64,000 nucleotides of DNA from Armatimonadota bacterium. Its GTDB lineage: Bacteria; Sysuimicrobiota; Sysuimicrobiia; Sysuimicrobiales; Sysuimicrobiaceae. The position numbers and the translations under genes are program-made. Positions 25,604-34,341 of the stretch are shown piece by piece; the first letter of the stretch is position 1; every line of letters starts with the position of its first letter. Where the stretch lies: NCBI GenBank assembly GCA_025059775.1, contig JANXCW010000003.1, positions 1 through 64,000 on the forward strand. Direction: 5' to 3'. The notes under the pieces are model-generated. The model made no database searches. It was not told the DNA's origin and saw only the letters and a list, made by a program, of their open reading frames with translations.

Positions 25604-26398
25604 ATGGGCGCCGTGCGGTCTGAGCGGAGGGGATTCGACCGATGGGCCTCCGTCCTGGGAGCGGTGGCGGTGTGGGAAGTGGTCTCCCAAACCGGGATTC
25701 TCCACCCCGCCTTTTTCCCGCCTCCCAGCCGGGTGCTGCTGGCCCTGGTCCGGGAACTAGAAACGGGCGAGATCCCCAGACACATCTGGATCACCCTCAC
25801 CGCGTATGCCCGGGGCCTTGCCTTGGCCCTGGCCATCGGAGTACCCTGGGGAGTTCTCCTGGGCCGCATCCGGCTCGTGCGACGGGCAAGTGCCGTGCTG
25901 ATCGAGATGCTGCGCCCCATTCCCTCCGTGGCCATCATCCCCGTGGCCATCCTCCTGCTGGGAATCGGGGAGGAGATGCGGTTCGCGGTGGCGTGCTATG
26001 CCGCGGTGTGGCCCCTGCTGTTCAACACCATGTACGGGGTCTACAATGCGGATCCCGTCCTGGTGGACAGTGCCCGGATCTTCGGCTTCGCACGGTGGGA
26101 GGTTCTCCTGCGGGTGGTGGTGCCGTCCGCCCTCCCGTTCATCACCACGGGTATGCGGGTGAGCTCCGCGGTGGCCCTCATCGTAACCGTAACCGCGGAG
26201 ATGGTGGCGGGCACCGGGGGACTCGGCTTCTACGTGAAGGCCACAGAGCTGGGAGGCCGCATCCCGGAGATGTACGGAGGGATCCTGCTCCTGGGAACCC
26301 TCGGATACCTGCTGAACCACCTGCTGCGAGCCGCGGAAGGTCGGGCCCTGCGGTGGTACCGGGGGGCCATGGGGCGGGCGGAGGAGGGGGCAGGGTGA
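25604..26398 (+). CDS. ABC transporter permease, SsuC/TauC type (first of two)
   Basis: A 264-residue membrane protein with about six hydrophobic segments and a cytoplasmic loop DSARIFGFARWEVLLRVVVPSA that fits the EAA motif contacting the ATPase. ATG 25604 lies three bases after the binding-protein stop. A second, related permease follows with overlapping stop/start, so the channel is probably a heterodimer; most Tau/Ssu systems use one permease gene. Confidence 0.9.
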   Translation: MGAVRSERRGFDRWASVLGAVAVWEVVSQTGILHPAFFPPPSRVLLALVRELETGEIPRHIWITLTAYARGLALALAIGVPWGVLLGRIRLVRRASAVLIEMLRPIPSVAIIPVAILLLGIGEEMRFAVACYAAVWPLLFNTMYGVYNADPVLVDSARIFGFARWEVLLRVVVPSALPFITTGMRVSSAVALIVTVTAEMVAGTGGLGFYVKATELGGRIPEMYGGILLLGTLGYLLNHLLRAAEGRALRWYRGAMGRAEEGAG

Positions 26399-27183
26399 GG
26401 GTGTTACGAGGACCACGCGGGATCCCATCGGTCAACTGGACGGGCTGGCTGGTTTTCCTCGGGTTCGCGGGGGCCTGGGAGATCCTCTCCCGTCGATCCG
26501 GATCCCTGTACTTTCCCCCCGTCACCCGGATCGTCGAAACCTTCGCCGCAGTGTGGCAGTTCCAGAACCTCTCGGCCCACGTGGTCCCCAGCCTGGTGCG
26601 GATGGGGGAAGGCTACGGCCTCGCGGCCCTTACGGGAACGGTGCTGGGAATCGCCATGGGACATTGGAAGCAGCTGGATCGCTTCGCAGACCCCCTCGTG
26701 GAGTTCCTCCGGGCGGTCCCTCCACCCGCGCTCATTCCCTTCGCCCTCCTCACCATGGGCATCGGAGATGCAAGCAAGGTGTTCGTGATCGCCTTCTCCA
26801 GCCTCTGGCCCATCCTCCTGAATGCCCGGGACGGGGTGCGGAACGTGGACCAGGTGATGATCGAGACCGCTCGGATGTTCGGCCTGAAAGCCCGGGAGGT
26901 GGTGACGGCGGTGGTGGCCCCGGCCACCATGCCCCAGCTCTTCGCGGGTCTTCGAACGAGTCTGGGGGTGGCCTTCATCACCATGGTGATCGCGGAAATG
27001 GTAGGGAGCACCAATGGGCTTGGGTACTTCATCCTGAATGCCCAGCGTCTGTTTGCGGTGCCGGAAATGTATGCGGGCATCCTCCTGCTGGGACTCCTGG
27101 GGTATCTGGTGAACGGTGCCTTCGAGCGGCTGGAGAGCCGGATCCTGAGTTGGCACCGAGGATCCCGGGCGGTGCAGCTATGA
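26395..27183 (+). CDS. ABC transporter permease, SsuC/TauC type (second of two)
   Basis: A 262-residue membrane protein homologous to its neighbour, with EAA-like loop ETARMFGLKAREVVTAVVAPA and the C-terminal YAGILLLGLLGYLVNGAFERLE typical of the family. GTG 26395 overlaps the preceding TGA and follows GGAGGAGGGG; GTG 26401 is an alternative. Its own stop overlaps the ATPase start (ATGA). Confidence 0.9.
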   Translation: MRVLRGPRGIPSVNWTGWLVFLGFAGAWEILSRRSGSLYFPPVTRIVETFAAVWQFQNLSAHVVPSLVRMGEGYGLAALTGTVLGIAMGHWKQLDRFADPLVEFLRAVPPPALIPFALLTMGIGDASKVFVIAFSSLWPILLNARDGVRNVDQVMIETARMFGLKAREVVTAVVAPATMPQLFAGLRTSLGVAFITMVIAEMVGSTNGLGYFILNAQRLFAVPEMYAGILLLGLLGYLVNGAFERLESRILSWHRGSRAVQL

Positions 27184-27992
27184 ACCGGGTCGTGCTGGAA
27201 GTGGCGGGTGTGAGCAAGGAGTTCTCAGGACGTCAGCGGGCGGCGTTGGAGGAGGTCTCCTTCTCCGTAACGGAGGGCGAATTCGTGACCATCGTGGGCC
27301 CCTCGGGGTGCGGGAAGTCCACCTTGCTCAAGTGCGTGTGCGGTCTAATGAGTCCCTCTCGGGGCGAGATCCGGGTGGAGGGGCGGCGGGTAATGGGCCC
27401 ACCGCCCGGAGTCGTCCTGGTGTTCCAGGAGTACAACCGGTCGTTGTTTCCCTGGCTCACGGTGATGCAGAACGTGATGCTCCCCCTGCGGAAGCGAAAG
27501 GGGCTCACACCTGTGGATCGGGAAGGACTGGCCCTCCGGATGCTGGCGGCGGTGGGACTGGACGGTTTCGTGAACCACTATCCGTGGGAGCTCTCCGGAG
27601 GGATGCAGCAGCGGGTAGCCATCGCCCGCGCGCTGGCCTTTCAGCCCCGCATCCTCCTCATGGACGAGCCCTTCGGCTCCGTGGACGCCCTCACCCGAAT
27701 GGAGCTGGAGGACCTGTTGCTGAACCTCTGGACCCAGTTTCGGTTTACCACCCTGCTCGTCACGCACGACGTGGACGAGGCCATCTACCTCGCGGACCGG
27801 GTTCTGGTCTTCAGCGGATCTCCAGGAAGGGTGGTGGACGATGTGCCGGTACACCTCCCGCGGCCCCGCGATCAGATCGGGACGCGGTCCGCGGCCGAAT
27901 TCGCCTCCTTGCGATCCCGGATCTTCCGCCAGATCGGGAGCGGGCGGATGAACGGGGTAGCGACGCCACAGGGGGAGGGAAGGGAACGATGA
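27180..27992 (+). CDS. ABC transporter ATP-binding protein, SsuB/TauB type
   Basis: A 270-residue ATPase with Walker A GPSGCGKSTLLK (about residue 41), the Q-loop in VFQEYNRSLFPWLTV, signature LSGGMQQRVAIARAL (about 140), Walker B RILLMDEPFGSVD (about 158) and the switch THDVDEAIYLADR. The LFPWLTV segment after the Q-loop and the EAIYLADR end are characteristic of Tau/Ssu importers. It completes the 24635-27992 transporter, and its stop overlaps the CoA-transferase start, tying import to activation. Confidence 0.93.
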   Translation: MNRVVLEVAGVSKEFSGRQRAALEEVSFSVTEGEFVTIVGPSGCGKSTLLKCVCGLMSPSRGEIRVEGRRVMGPPPGVVLVFQEYNRSLFPWLTVMQNVMLPLRKRKGLTPVDREGLALRMLAAVGLDGFVNHYPWELSGGMQQRVAIARALAFQPRILLMDEPFGSVDALTRMELEDLLLNLWTQFRFTTLLVTHDVDEAIYLADRVLVFSGSPGRVVDDVPVHLPRPRDQIGTRSAAEFASLRSRIFRQIGSGRMNGVATPQGEGRER

Positions 27993-28885
27993 TTCAGGAC
28001 AAGGTACGAGGCCTGCAGGAGGTGGTGGCGTCCATCCCGGAGGGGGCGCACGTGGCGCTGGGAGGCTTTGCCGTCTCAGGATGTCCCATCGCCTTCGTGC
28101 ATGAGATGATCCGGCAGCGGCGGGGCAGGCTCACCCTCAGTCAGGCGGTGGGGGGGATGGATACAGATCTCCTGGTGGGGGCGGGTCTGGTGGAAACCCT
28201 GATCTTCGGGGGGGGATCCCTGGATCGGGCGGGGCTCCTGAACCAGGTGAACGAGGCCATCCTGAGGGGCACGATCCGGGTTCTGGAGCAGAGCAGCCTG
28301 GCCATCACCCTTCGCTACCATGCAGGGGCTTTGGGCATCCCCTACATCCCCACCCGTACGCTCCTGGGTTCCGAGATGCTGGAACCCCTCGTGGAGGCGG
28401 GAGAGGTGGAGGTGGCGGAGGATCCCTTCGAAGGCCAGAGGATCGTCCGGCTCCGGGCCCTGCAGCCGGACGTGGCGGTGCTGGTCGTCCAGATGGCGGA
28501 CCGCCAGGGCAATTGTCGGATCCTGGGCCCCACTTGGGACAACCTGGAGAAGGCCCGGGCCGCCCGCCGCACCGTGGTGCTCGCGGAGGAGCTGGTGGAC
28601 GAGGAGGAGTTCCGAAAAGCCCCCGAGGGAACCACCCTGAGCGGCCTCTACGTGGACGCGGTGGTCCCCCTCCGCTTTTCCGCGTACCCCACCGCCTGCT
28701 ATCGGAAGTATGATTACGATTTCGACCACCTGCGGCGCTACGCCACCCTCGCACAGACCGAGGAAGGGTTCACCCAATACCTGGAAGAGTACGTCCTGGG
28801 GACCTCCGACCACGAGGGGTACCTGTGTCGCATCGGAGAGGAGCGCCTGCGGGATCTGCGGGCGGATCCGGAGAGGGGGTATTGA
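27989..28885 (+). CDS. CoA transferase family I, subunit A (glutaconate/3-oxoacid type)
   Basis: A 298-residue subunit with the family N-terminal layout: IPEGAHVALGGFAVSGCPIAFVHEMIRQ, LSQAVGGMDTDLLVGAG and VETLIFGGGSLD, and the C-terminal PTACYRKYDYDFDHLRRY. It resembles GctA more than AtoD. With the next gene it would move CoA from an acyl-CoA to a free acid, activating the imported substrate. ATG 27989 overlaps the transporter stop. Confidence 0.87.
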   Translation: MIQDKVRGLQEVVASIPEGAHVALGGFAVSGCPIAFVHEMIRQRRGRLTLSQAVGGMDTDLLVGAGLVETLIFGGGSLDRAGLLNQVNEAILRGTIRVLEQSSLAITLRYHAGALGIPYIPTRTLLGSEMLEPLVEAGEVEVAEDPFEGQRIVRLRALQPDVAVLVVQMADRQGNCRILGPTWDNLEKARAARRTVVLAEELVDEEEFRKAPEGTTLSGLYVDAVVPLRFSAYPTACYRKYDYDFDHLRRYATLAQTEEGFTQYLEEYVLGTSDHEGYLCRIGEERLRDLRADPERGY

Positions 28886-28889
28886 GACC

Positions 28890-29660
28890 ATGAGCGGAAG
28901 GCAGGAGTACAGCCCAAGCGAGATGATGGTGGTGGCCGCCTCCCGGCTGCTCCGGGACGGGGAGACCGTGTTGGTGGGGCTGGGGCTTCCACAGCTGGCG
29001 TGTCTGCTGGCGAAGGCCACCCATGCTCCACGGCTCCGAATGGTCCTTGAGATCGGGGTCCTGGAGCCCGAGCCGGTGGATCCCGCCATCGGAATCGCGG
29101 ATCCCCGCCTTTGGTACCGCGCCACCTGCCACACCAGCTTCACGGAGACCCTCGGGATTCTCCTGCAGGGCGGCCGGATCGACGTAGGGTTTCTGGGCGG
29201 GGCCCAGGTGGATCGGTTCGGGAACATCAACTCCACGCACGTGTGCGAGAATGGACGACCCGTGCGCAGGTTTCGAGGCAGCGGCGGTGCGTGCGATATC
29301 GCGGCCCTGGCGGGGCGGGTGATCATCATCACACCACACGAGCGGCGGAGGTTCCCGGAGCGCGTGGACTTCTGCACGAGCCCGGGCTTCCTCCAGGGGG
29401 GACGGAGTCGGGAGGCCGCGGGCCTGCGCGGGGGGCCGGTACACGTGATCACGGATCTGGCCGTGATGGGGTTCGATGCGGAAACGCGCGAGATGCGACT
29501 GGTGAGTGTACATCCGGGGGTGGATCCCGCGGCCGTGCAGGAGGCCACCGGATTCCCCCTGGCCTGGGCCGGGGAGGCCCGCACCACCCCCCCTCCCGCT
29601 CCGGAGGAGCTGGAAATCCTGCGGAACCGCGTCGATCCGCACGGCTGGTATCTGAGGTGA
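28890..29660 (+). CDS. CoA transferase family I, subunit B (catalytic)
   Basis: A 256-residue partner of 27989. In this family the beta subunit carries the glutamate that forms the glutamyl-CoA thioester, in an E-x-G context near residue 50; LRMVLEIGVLEPEP at that place is the likely site, although I could not align it rigorously. GFLGGAQVDRFGNINST and FRGSGGACDIAALAG are family blocks for CoA binding. It starts four bases after subunit A. Confidence 0.85.
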   Translation: MSGRQEYSPSEMMVVAASRLLRDGETVLVGLGLPQLACLLAKATHAPRLRMVLEIGVLEPEPVDPAIGIADPRLWYRATCHTSFTETLGILLQGGRIDVGFLGGAQVDRFGNINSTHVCENGRPVRRFRGSGGACDIAALAGRVIIITPHERRRFPERVDFCTSPGFLQGGRSREAAGLRGGPVHVITDLAVMGFDAETREMRLVSVHPGVDPAAVQEATGFPLAWAGEARTTPPPAPEELEILRNRVDPHGWYLR

Positions 29661-29682
29661 CAAGGGAAGGAGGAGGCGATTT

Positions 29683-30843
29683 ATGGAGCGGGGCTCGCTG
29701 GAATCCTTGAATCTGTTGCGGGAGTCCATTCGTGAGCTCTGCAGGCGGTTCCCGGACGGGTACTGGAGGGAACTGGATCGGCAGCGTGCCTACCCGGAGG
29801 AGTTCATCCGGGCCCTCACGGAGCAGGGGTATCTCTCCATCCTCATCCCGGAGGAGTACGGGGGCGCGGGACTAGGGATCACGGAGGCCAGCGTGATCCT
29901 GGAGGAGATCAACCGCTCCGGGGGAAACGCGAGCGCATGCCACGCGCAGATGTACACCATGGCGCCCATTCTCCGGTACGGCAGCGAGGAGCAGAAACGC
30001 CGGTACCTGCCGAAGATCGCCCGTGGGGAGCTCCGGCTCCAGGCCTTTGCGGTCACGGAGCCCGACGCCGGTTCGGACACCACCCGGATCACCACCTTTG
30101 CCCGCCGCGTGGGGGACCGTTACGTGATCCGCGGCCAGAAGATCTTCATCTCCCGGGTCCTGCAGTCCGACCTGATGCTCCTGCTGGCCCGTACCACCCG
30201 GTACGAGGAGGTGGCGCAGAAGACCGAGGGGATGTCCCTGTTCCTCGTCGACCTGCGGGAGAGCCGGGATCGGATCCGGGTGACCCCCATCGAGACCATG
30301 CTCAACCACCCCACCTACCAGCTGTACTTCGATGATCTGGAGGTTCCCGCGGACGCCCTCGTGGGAGAGGAGGGGAAGGGATTCCGGTACATCGTGGATG
30401 GGTGGAACGCGGAGCGGATCCTGGTGGCGGCGGAGGCCATCGGAGATGCCCGGTGGTTTCTCCAGCGGGCCGTGGAATACGCAAAGAAGCGTGTGGTGTT
30501 CGGCCGCCCCATCGGGGCCAATCAGGGGATTCAGTTCCCCATCGCCCAGGCCTTCGCCCGCGTGGAGGCCGCGGATCTCATGCGGTTCGAGGCAGCCCGC
30601 CGGTTCGATCGGGGAGAGAGCTGTGGGCCTCAAGCGAACATGGCGAAGCTGCTGGCCACGGAGGCCAGCTGGGAGGCGGCTAACGTCTGCATGAACGTGC
30701 ACGGGGGATACGGCTTCGCGGTGGAGTATGACGTGGAACGGAAGTTCCGGGAAACGCGGCTGCTCATGACGGCGCCCGTGAGTCAGAACCTGATCCTTGC
30801 GTACCTCGGCCATCGGGTACTGGGCCTGCCGAGATCCTACTGA
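29683..30843 (+). CDS. Acyl-CoA dehydrogenase
   Basis: A 386-residue FAD enzyme that introduces an alpha,beta double bond into acyl-CoA and passes electrons to ETF. It has PEEYGGAGLGITEAS, the FAD/substrate motif AFAVTEPDAGSDTTRI (about residues 124-139), KKRVVFGRPIG and the C-terminal NVHGGYGFAVEYDVERKFRE. The usual C-terminal catalytic Glu (in an EGT-like context after the FRE segment) is not visible; the sequence there is LLMTAPVSQNLI. The catalytic base may lie elsewhere, as in isovaleryl- and long-chain types. Its own ETF and quinone reductase are in the same operon. Confidence 0.9.
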   Translation: MERGSLESLNLLRESIRELCRRFPDGYWRELDRQRAYPEEFIRALTEQGYLSILIPEEYGGAGLGITEASVILEEINRSGGNASACHAQMYTMAPILRYGSEEQKRRYLPKIARGELRLQAFAVTEPDAGSDTTRITTFARRVGDRYVIRGQKIFISRVLQSDLMLLLARTTRYEEVAQKTEGMSLFLVDLRESRDRIRVTPIETMLNHPTYQLYFDDLEVPADALVGEEGKGFRYIVDGWNAERILVAAEAIGDARWFLQRAVEYAKKRVVFGRPIGANQGIQFPIAQAFARVEAADLMRFEAARRFDRGESCGPQANMAKLLATEASWEAANVCMNVHGGYGFAVEYDVERKFRETRLLMTAPVSQNLILAYLGHRVLGLPRSY

Positions 30844-30859
30844 GAGGAGGGAGAGGGCG

Positions 30860-31753
30860 GTGGAGATGGAGTTGAAACGCTCATGGCTGTTCGTCCCCGG
30901 GAACCGGCAGCGGATGATCGACAAAGCCTTCGGGCTTGCTGCGGATGCCCTCATGCTGGATCTGGAAGACGGAGTCCCTCCGGCCGCAAAGGAGGAGGCG
31001 CGGGAGCGCATCGCGGAGGCCCTGGAGCGGCCCAGGACGGAGGGAGGGCCCATGCGCTTCGTCCGGGTAAACGGCGCCCGGCATCCTGACCTGGACCGGG
31101 ATCTCTGGTGCGCGGTGCGTCCAGGAGCGGACGGGTTGGTGCTCCCGAAGGTGGAGAGCCCGGAGCAGGTGCGGGAAATGGACGAGCGCGTAAGCCGCCT
31201 GGAGGCGGAACGGGGAATGCCCATAGGAGGCCTTCGGTTCCTCGTGGCCATCGAGAGCCCCTTGGGGTTACTGGAGGCCTACCGCATCGCCCGGTCCAGT
31301 GAGCGGGTGGTGGGATTGCTCTTCGGGGCCGAGGACTACTCCCGGGAGTTGGGGCTCCCGGTGGTACGGGAGAAGGAAGCTCGGGAGCTCCTGTACGCCC
31401 GATCCGCGTTCGCCACCGCGGCCGCGGCAGCCCACGTACAGGCGGTGGACGGCGTCTGGCCGGACCTAAACGACATCGCGGGCCTGTGGCAGGACTGTTG
31501 GATGGCGCGCCGGCTGGGCTTCACGGGCAAGTCCATCATTCACCCTTCCCAGATCGAGCCCGTAAACCACGTGTTCACTCCTTCTGCCAACGACCTCGAG
31601 TTCGCCCGGCAGGTGGTGGAGGCCTTCGAGCAGGCGGAGGCGGCGGGGGTGGGCTCCATCACCTTAGGAGGCCAGCTCATCGACCGGCCCATTGTGGAGC
31701 GGGCCCGGGCTACCCTGCGTCTGGCCGAGAGTTTGGGGGTGATCCAGAGATGA
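30860..31753 (+). CDS. CitE-like CoA-ester lyase (HpcH/HpaI family)
   Basis: A 297-residue TIM-barrel enzyme. SWLFVPGNRQRMIDKAFGL with DALMLDLEDGVPPAAKEEAR, VLPKVESPEQV, FLVAIESPLGLLEAYRIA and GLLFGAEDYSRELG give the CoA pocket, the Mg-binding Glu/Asp and the catalytic region of citramalyl-, malyl- and methylmalyl-CoA lyases. It would cleave a beta-hydroxyacyl-CoA to acetyl- or propionyl-CoA and a 2-oxoacid. GTG 30860, nine bases after GGAGG, is preferred over ATG 30866. With the MaoC-like hydratase (33838) and CoA transferases it forms a C5-acid route. Confidence 0.88.
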   Translation: MEMELKRSWLFVPGNRQRMIDKAFGLAADALMLDLEDGVPPAAKEEARERIAEALERPRTEGGPMRFVRVNGARHPDLDRDLWCAVRPGADGLVLPKVESPEQVREMDERVSRLEAERGMPIGGLRFLVAIESPLGLLEAYRIARSSERVVGLLFGAEDYSRELGLPVVREKEARELLYARSAFATAAAAAHVQAVDGVWPDLNDIAGLWQDCWMARRLGFTGKSIIHPSQIEPVNHVFTPSANDLEFARQVVEAFEQAEAAGVGSITLGGQLIDRPIVERARATLRLAESLGVIQR

Positions 31754-32757
31754 GGTACGACATCGAACTGAACTCTGCGGCGCACTACCCGGCCCGAGAC
31801 GTGGTGGATCTGGCGGTCCTGGCGGAGCAGGCGGGCTTCGGGGCGCTCTGGAAAGGGGAGTCCAACAGCACGGACCCCCTGGTGCTTCTGTCGGCCGTAG
31901 CCGGCCGAAGCCAACGACTCCAGTTGGGGACCGCCATCTACCACATCCACGGTCGCAGCCCCGTGACCCTGGGGATCCAGGCGGCCACCCTCCAGGATCT
32001 CAGTGGAGGACGGTTCCTCCTGGGACTCGGTGTGGGAAACGCGAACATCGCGGGCTGGCACGGGAGCACCCTCACCAAGCCCTTGGCGCAGATCCGGGAG
32101 TACATCGAGATCGTGCGCAGGGTCGCCCGGGGCGAGCGGGTAGAGCATCAGGGCCAGTACTACTCCACCGGGCAGCGCTTCCGGCTGGCGTGGAAGCCCC
32201 GATACGAGCCGCCTCCCATATACGTAGCCGCCCTGGGACCCCGCATGGCACACCTGGCCGGGGCGGTGGGGGACGGGGCGCTGATCAACATGGCCCTTCC
32301 CCAGAAGATCCGGGAGATCGCGGCCAGCGTGCGCCGGGGAGCGGAGGAGGCAGGCAAGGATCCTCATTCCGTGGAGATCATCGCCAAGGTTCGCGTTTCG
32401 GTGCACGCGGACGAACGGAAGGCCAGGAGCCGGCTCCGGCAGGTTCTGACCTTCTACAACCTGGCGGAGTACTACAGCGACATGCTGCGGGGAATGGGAT
32501 TCCGTGCGGAGGTGGATCGGGTGCACGAGGCCTTTCGGGAAGGAGGGTTCAGGGCTGCCCAGGAGGCGATCACGGACGAGTACATGGACCGGTTGCCCGT
32601 GATCCCGGCCACTTCCGTAGAGGAGGTGCGGGCCCGGTTGCAACCCTTCGCGGAGGCCGGGGTCACTCGATTGATCATCCCGTACGTGCCCGCGGAGGAT
32701 CCTCCTGCGGAGGAGGCAGCCCGATTCCTCCGGGCGTGGAGCACGGTGAAGGTGTAG
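31750..32757 (+). CDS. LLM-class flavin-dependent oxidoreductase
   Basis: A 335-residue bacterial-luciferase-fold TIM barrel using F420 or FMN. DVVDLAVLAEQAGFGALWKGES, QLGTAIYHIHGRSPVTLG, GGRFLLGLGVGNANIAGWHG and PPIYVAALGPRMAHLAGAVGDG are the family blocks. The start overlaps the CitE stop (ATGA). The substrate is unknown; embedding in the acid-catabolic operon suggests oxidation or reduction of a pathway intermediate. Sequence alone does not separate F420 from FMN use. Confidence 0.88.
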   Translation: MRYDIELNSAAHYPARDVVDLAVLAEQAGFGALWKGESNSTDPLVLLSAVAGRSQRLQLGTAIYHIHGRSPVTLGIQAATLQDLSGGRFLLGLGVGNANIAGWHGSTLTKPLAQIREYIEIVRRVARGERVEHQGQYYSTGQRFRLAWKPRYEPPPIYVAALGPRMAHLAGAVGDGALINMALPQKIREIAASVRRGAEEAGKDPHSVEIIAKVRVSVHADERKARSRLRQVLTFYNLAEYYSDMLRGMGFRAEVDRVHEAFREGGFRAAQEAITDEYMDRLPVIPATSVEEVRARLQPFAEAGVTRLIIPYVPAEDPPAEEAARFLRAWSTVKV

Positions 32758-32804
32758 TGCAGGGGCGGGAAATCCACAGAGGATCTGGAGAGGAGGTGAG
32801 GAGG

Positions 32805-33818
32805 ATGTGTGACATCTACGACCAGCAGGCGGCGGAGCAGATCATGGTGGGACGTACCCTGACCCTGAAGCGGGTCCGGGAGCTGAACGCGAAGGACTAC
32901 TTCTACCAGATGCTGAAGGATCGTCCGGAGATCCGGAGGATCTACCCCGGAATCGAGAATGAGCTCCTGGTGGGGGCCATCGACACGCACATCCATGCGT
33001 ATCCGGATTTCGTCTACCGATCCCAGGACATGATCCAGGTGGCTATCGATGCGGCGAAGGCCCGCATGCGGGCCGTGGTGTTCAAGGACCACTACAACAT
33101 CAGCTGCAATGCGGCGTACGTGGTGCAGCGGTACATTGACGACATGGTGGACCGGGGAGAGCTGGAGCACCGGGTAGAGGTCTACGGCGGGATGGGCACC
33201 TGTCACGGGATGAATCCGGAGTATGTGCGGATCGCCCTCCAGTACCCCAACTGCAAGATGATCTGGTTCCCCACCTTCACTTCATACGGATACTGGCGGT
33301 CCGCGGGCCGGCCGGAGCTCGGCAAGGTGCGGCTCGTGGACGACAACGGAGAGGTCCTGCCTGAAGTGGTGGAGATCATGAAGCTGGCCGTGGAGCATCG
33401 AGTGGGGATCGGCTTCGGACACACGGATTTTCAGGAGCTCCTGCCCCTGGCGAAGAAGGCCAAGGAGCTGGGGGTTCGGGCCGTCCTGGACCATCCCCTC
33501 CTGGAGCTCAACAAGCTCCTGTTGGACGAGATGCGGGAGCTGGCGGATCTCGGAGTCTATGTGGGGACCTACTGCCAGCCCATGATCCCCAGCCTGTACC
33601 AACCCGTGGCAGACCCCATGGAGACCATCGAGGCCATCAAGCAGATCGGGCCGGAACGGTGCATCATTGGAAGCGATTTCGGACAGGTGATGCACATGGA
33701 CACCATGGACGGGATGCGGGTCTTCCTGCGGGCCCTGCTGGCCTTTGGGATCAGCACGGAGGACATTCGGAAGATGTTGGTGGAAAACCCGGCGAGGCTG
33801 ATCTGGCTGGAGGACTGA
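32805..33818 (+). CDS. Metal-dependent hydrolase, DUF6282-like (amidohydrolase superfamily)
   Basis: A 337-residue protein with the amidohydrolase HxH in VGAIDTHIHAYPDFVYR (about residues 57-73), further His in VFKDHYNISC and GFGHTDFQELL, DHPLLELNK, and a terminal Asp in IIGSDFGQ. This order matches the metal site of the superfamily, and the overall sequence resembles the DUF6282 group, whose reactions are uncharacterised. ATG 32805 follows AGGAGGTGAGGAGG. It probably hydrolyses an ester, lactone or amide form of the imported acid; that is inference from the operon. Confidence 0.8.
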   Translation: MCDIYDQQAAEQIMVGRTLTLKRVRELNAKDYFYQMLKDRPEIRRIYPGIENELLVGAIDTHIHAYPDFVYRSQDMIQVAIDAAKARMRAVVFKDHYNISCNAAYVVQRYIDDMVDRGELEHRVEVYGGMGTCHGMNPEYVRIALQYPNCKMIWFPTFTSYGYWRSAGRPELGKVRLVDDNGEVLPEVVEIMKLAVEHRVGIGFGHTDFQELLPLAKKAKELGVRAVLDHPLLELNKLLLDEMRELADLGVYVGTYCQPMIPSLYQPVADPMETIEAIKQIGPERCIIGSDFGQVMHMDTMDGMRVFLRALLAFGISTEDIRKMLVENPARLIWLED

Positions 33819-33837
33819 CCGAAAGGAGGTGAGGGAG

Positions 33838-34341
33838 ATGCCGGTGAAGCCGGGCTGGGAAGGCCGCTTCTTCGAGGACTTTGAGGTGGGGGATGTGTAC
33901 AGGAGCCGGCTGGGCCGAACCATCACGGAGGCGGACAACATCTGGTTCACGCTGCTGACCAACAATACAAATCAGATCCACTTCAACGTGGAATACGCGA
34001 AGCGGACGGAATTCGGCAGGCCCCTGGTGAACAGCGCCCTCACCCTAGCCGTCGTAGCGGGGCTGGGGGTTCAGGATACAAGCGAGAACGGGTTCGCCCT
34101 GGGTTGGGACGAGATCAAGCTCCCGAAGCCCGTCTTCGTAGGGGATACCCTGTACTCGGAGTCGGAGGTGGTTGAAAAACGGGAGTCCCGGTCCCGACCC
34201 CAGTTCGGGATCGTAAAGTTCCGGACCAGGGGGATCAACCAGCGAGGCGAGGTGGTGATCGAGTACACACGGAGCGTCATGGTCTGGAAGCGGGAGTACG
34301 CACCACGCCGGGATCTGTTCCCCACCCCGCGGGAGGAGTGA
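33838..34341 (+). CDS. MaoC-like (hot-dog) acyl-CoA hydratase, mesaconyl/itaconyl-CoA hydratase type
   Basis: A 167-residue hot-dog-fold protein. In the R-hydratase motif, expected as S/T-G-D-x-N-P-x-H, this protein reads TNNTNQIH (about residues 41-48): His and the later Asn are kept but Asp is Asn. The same LLTxNTNxxHF pattern is, as I recall it, found in the MaoC-like hydratases of mesaconyl-CoA and itaconyl-CoA pathways, so the change is probably a subfamily trait and not inactivation. ATG 33838 lies five bases after AAAGGAGGTGAG. Neighbouring CitE-like lyase and CoA transferases support a C5-dicarboxylyl-CoA substrate. Confidence 0.82.
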   Translation: MPVKPGWEGRFFEDFEVGDVYRSRLGRTITEADNIWFTLLTNNTNQIHFNVEYAKRTEFGRPLVNSALTLAVVAGLGVQDTSENGFALGWDEIKLPKPVFVGDTLYSESEVVEKRESRSRPQFGIVKFRTRGINQRGEVVIEYTRSVMVWKREYAPRRDLFPTPREE

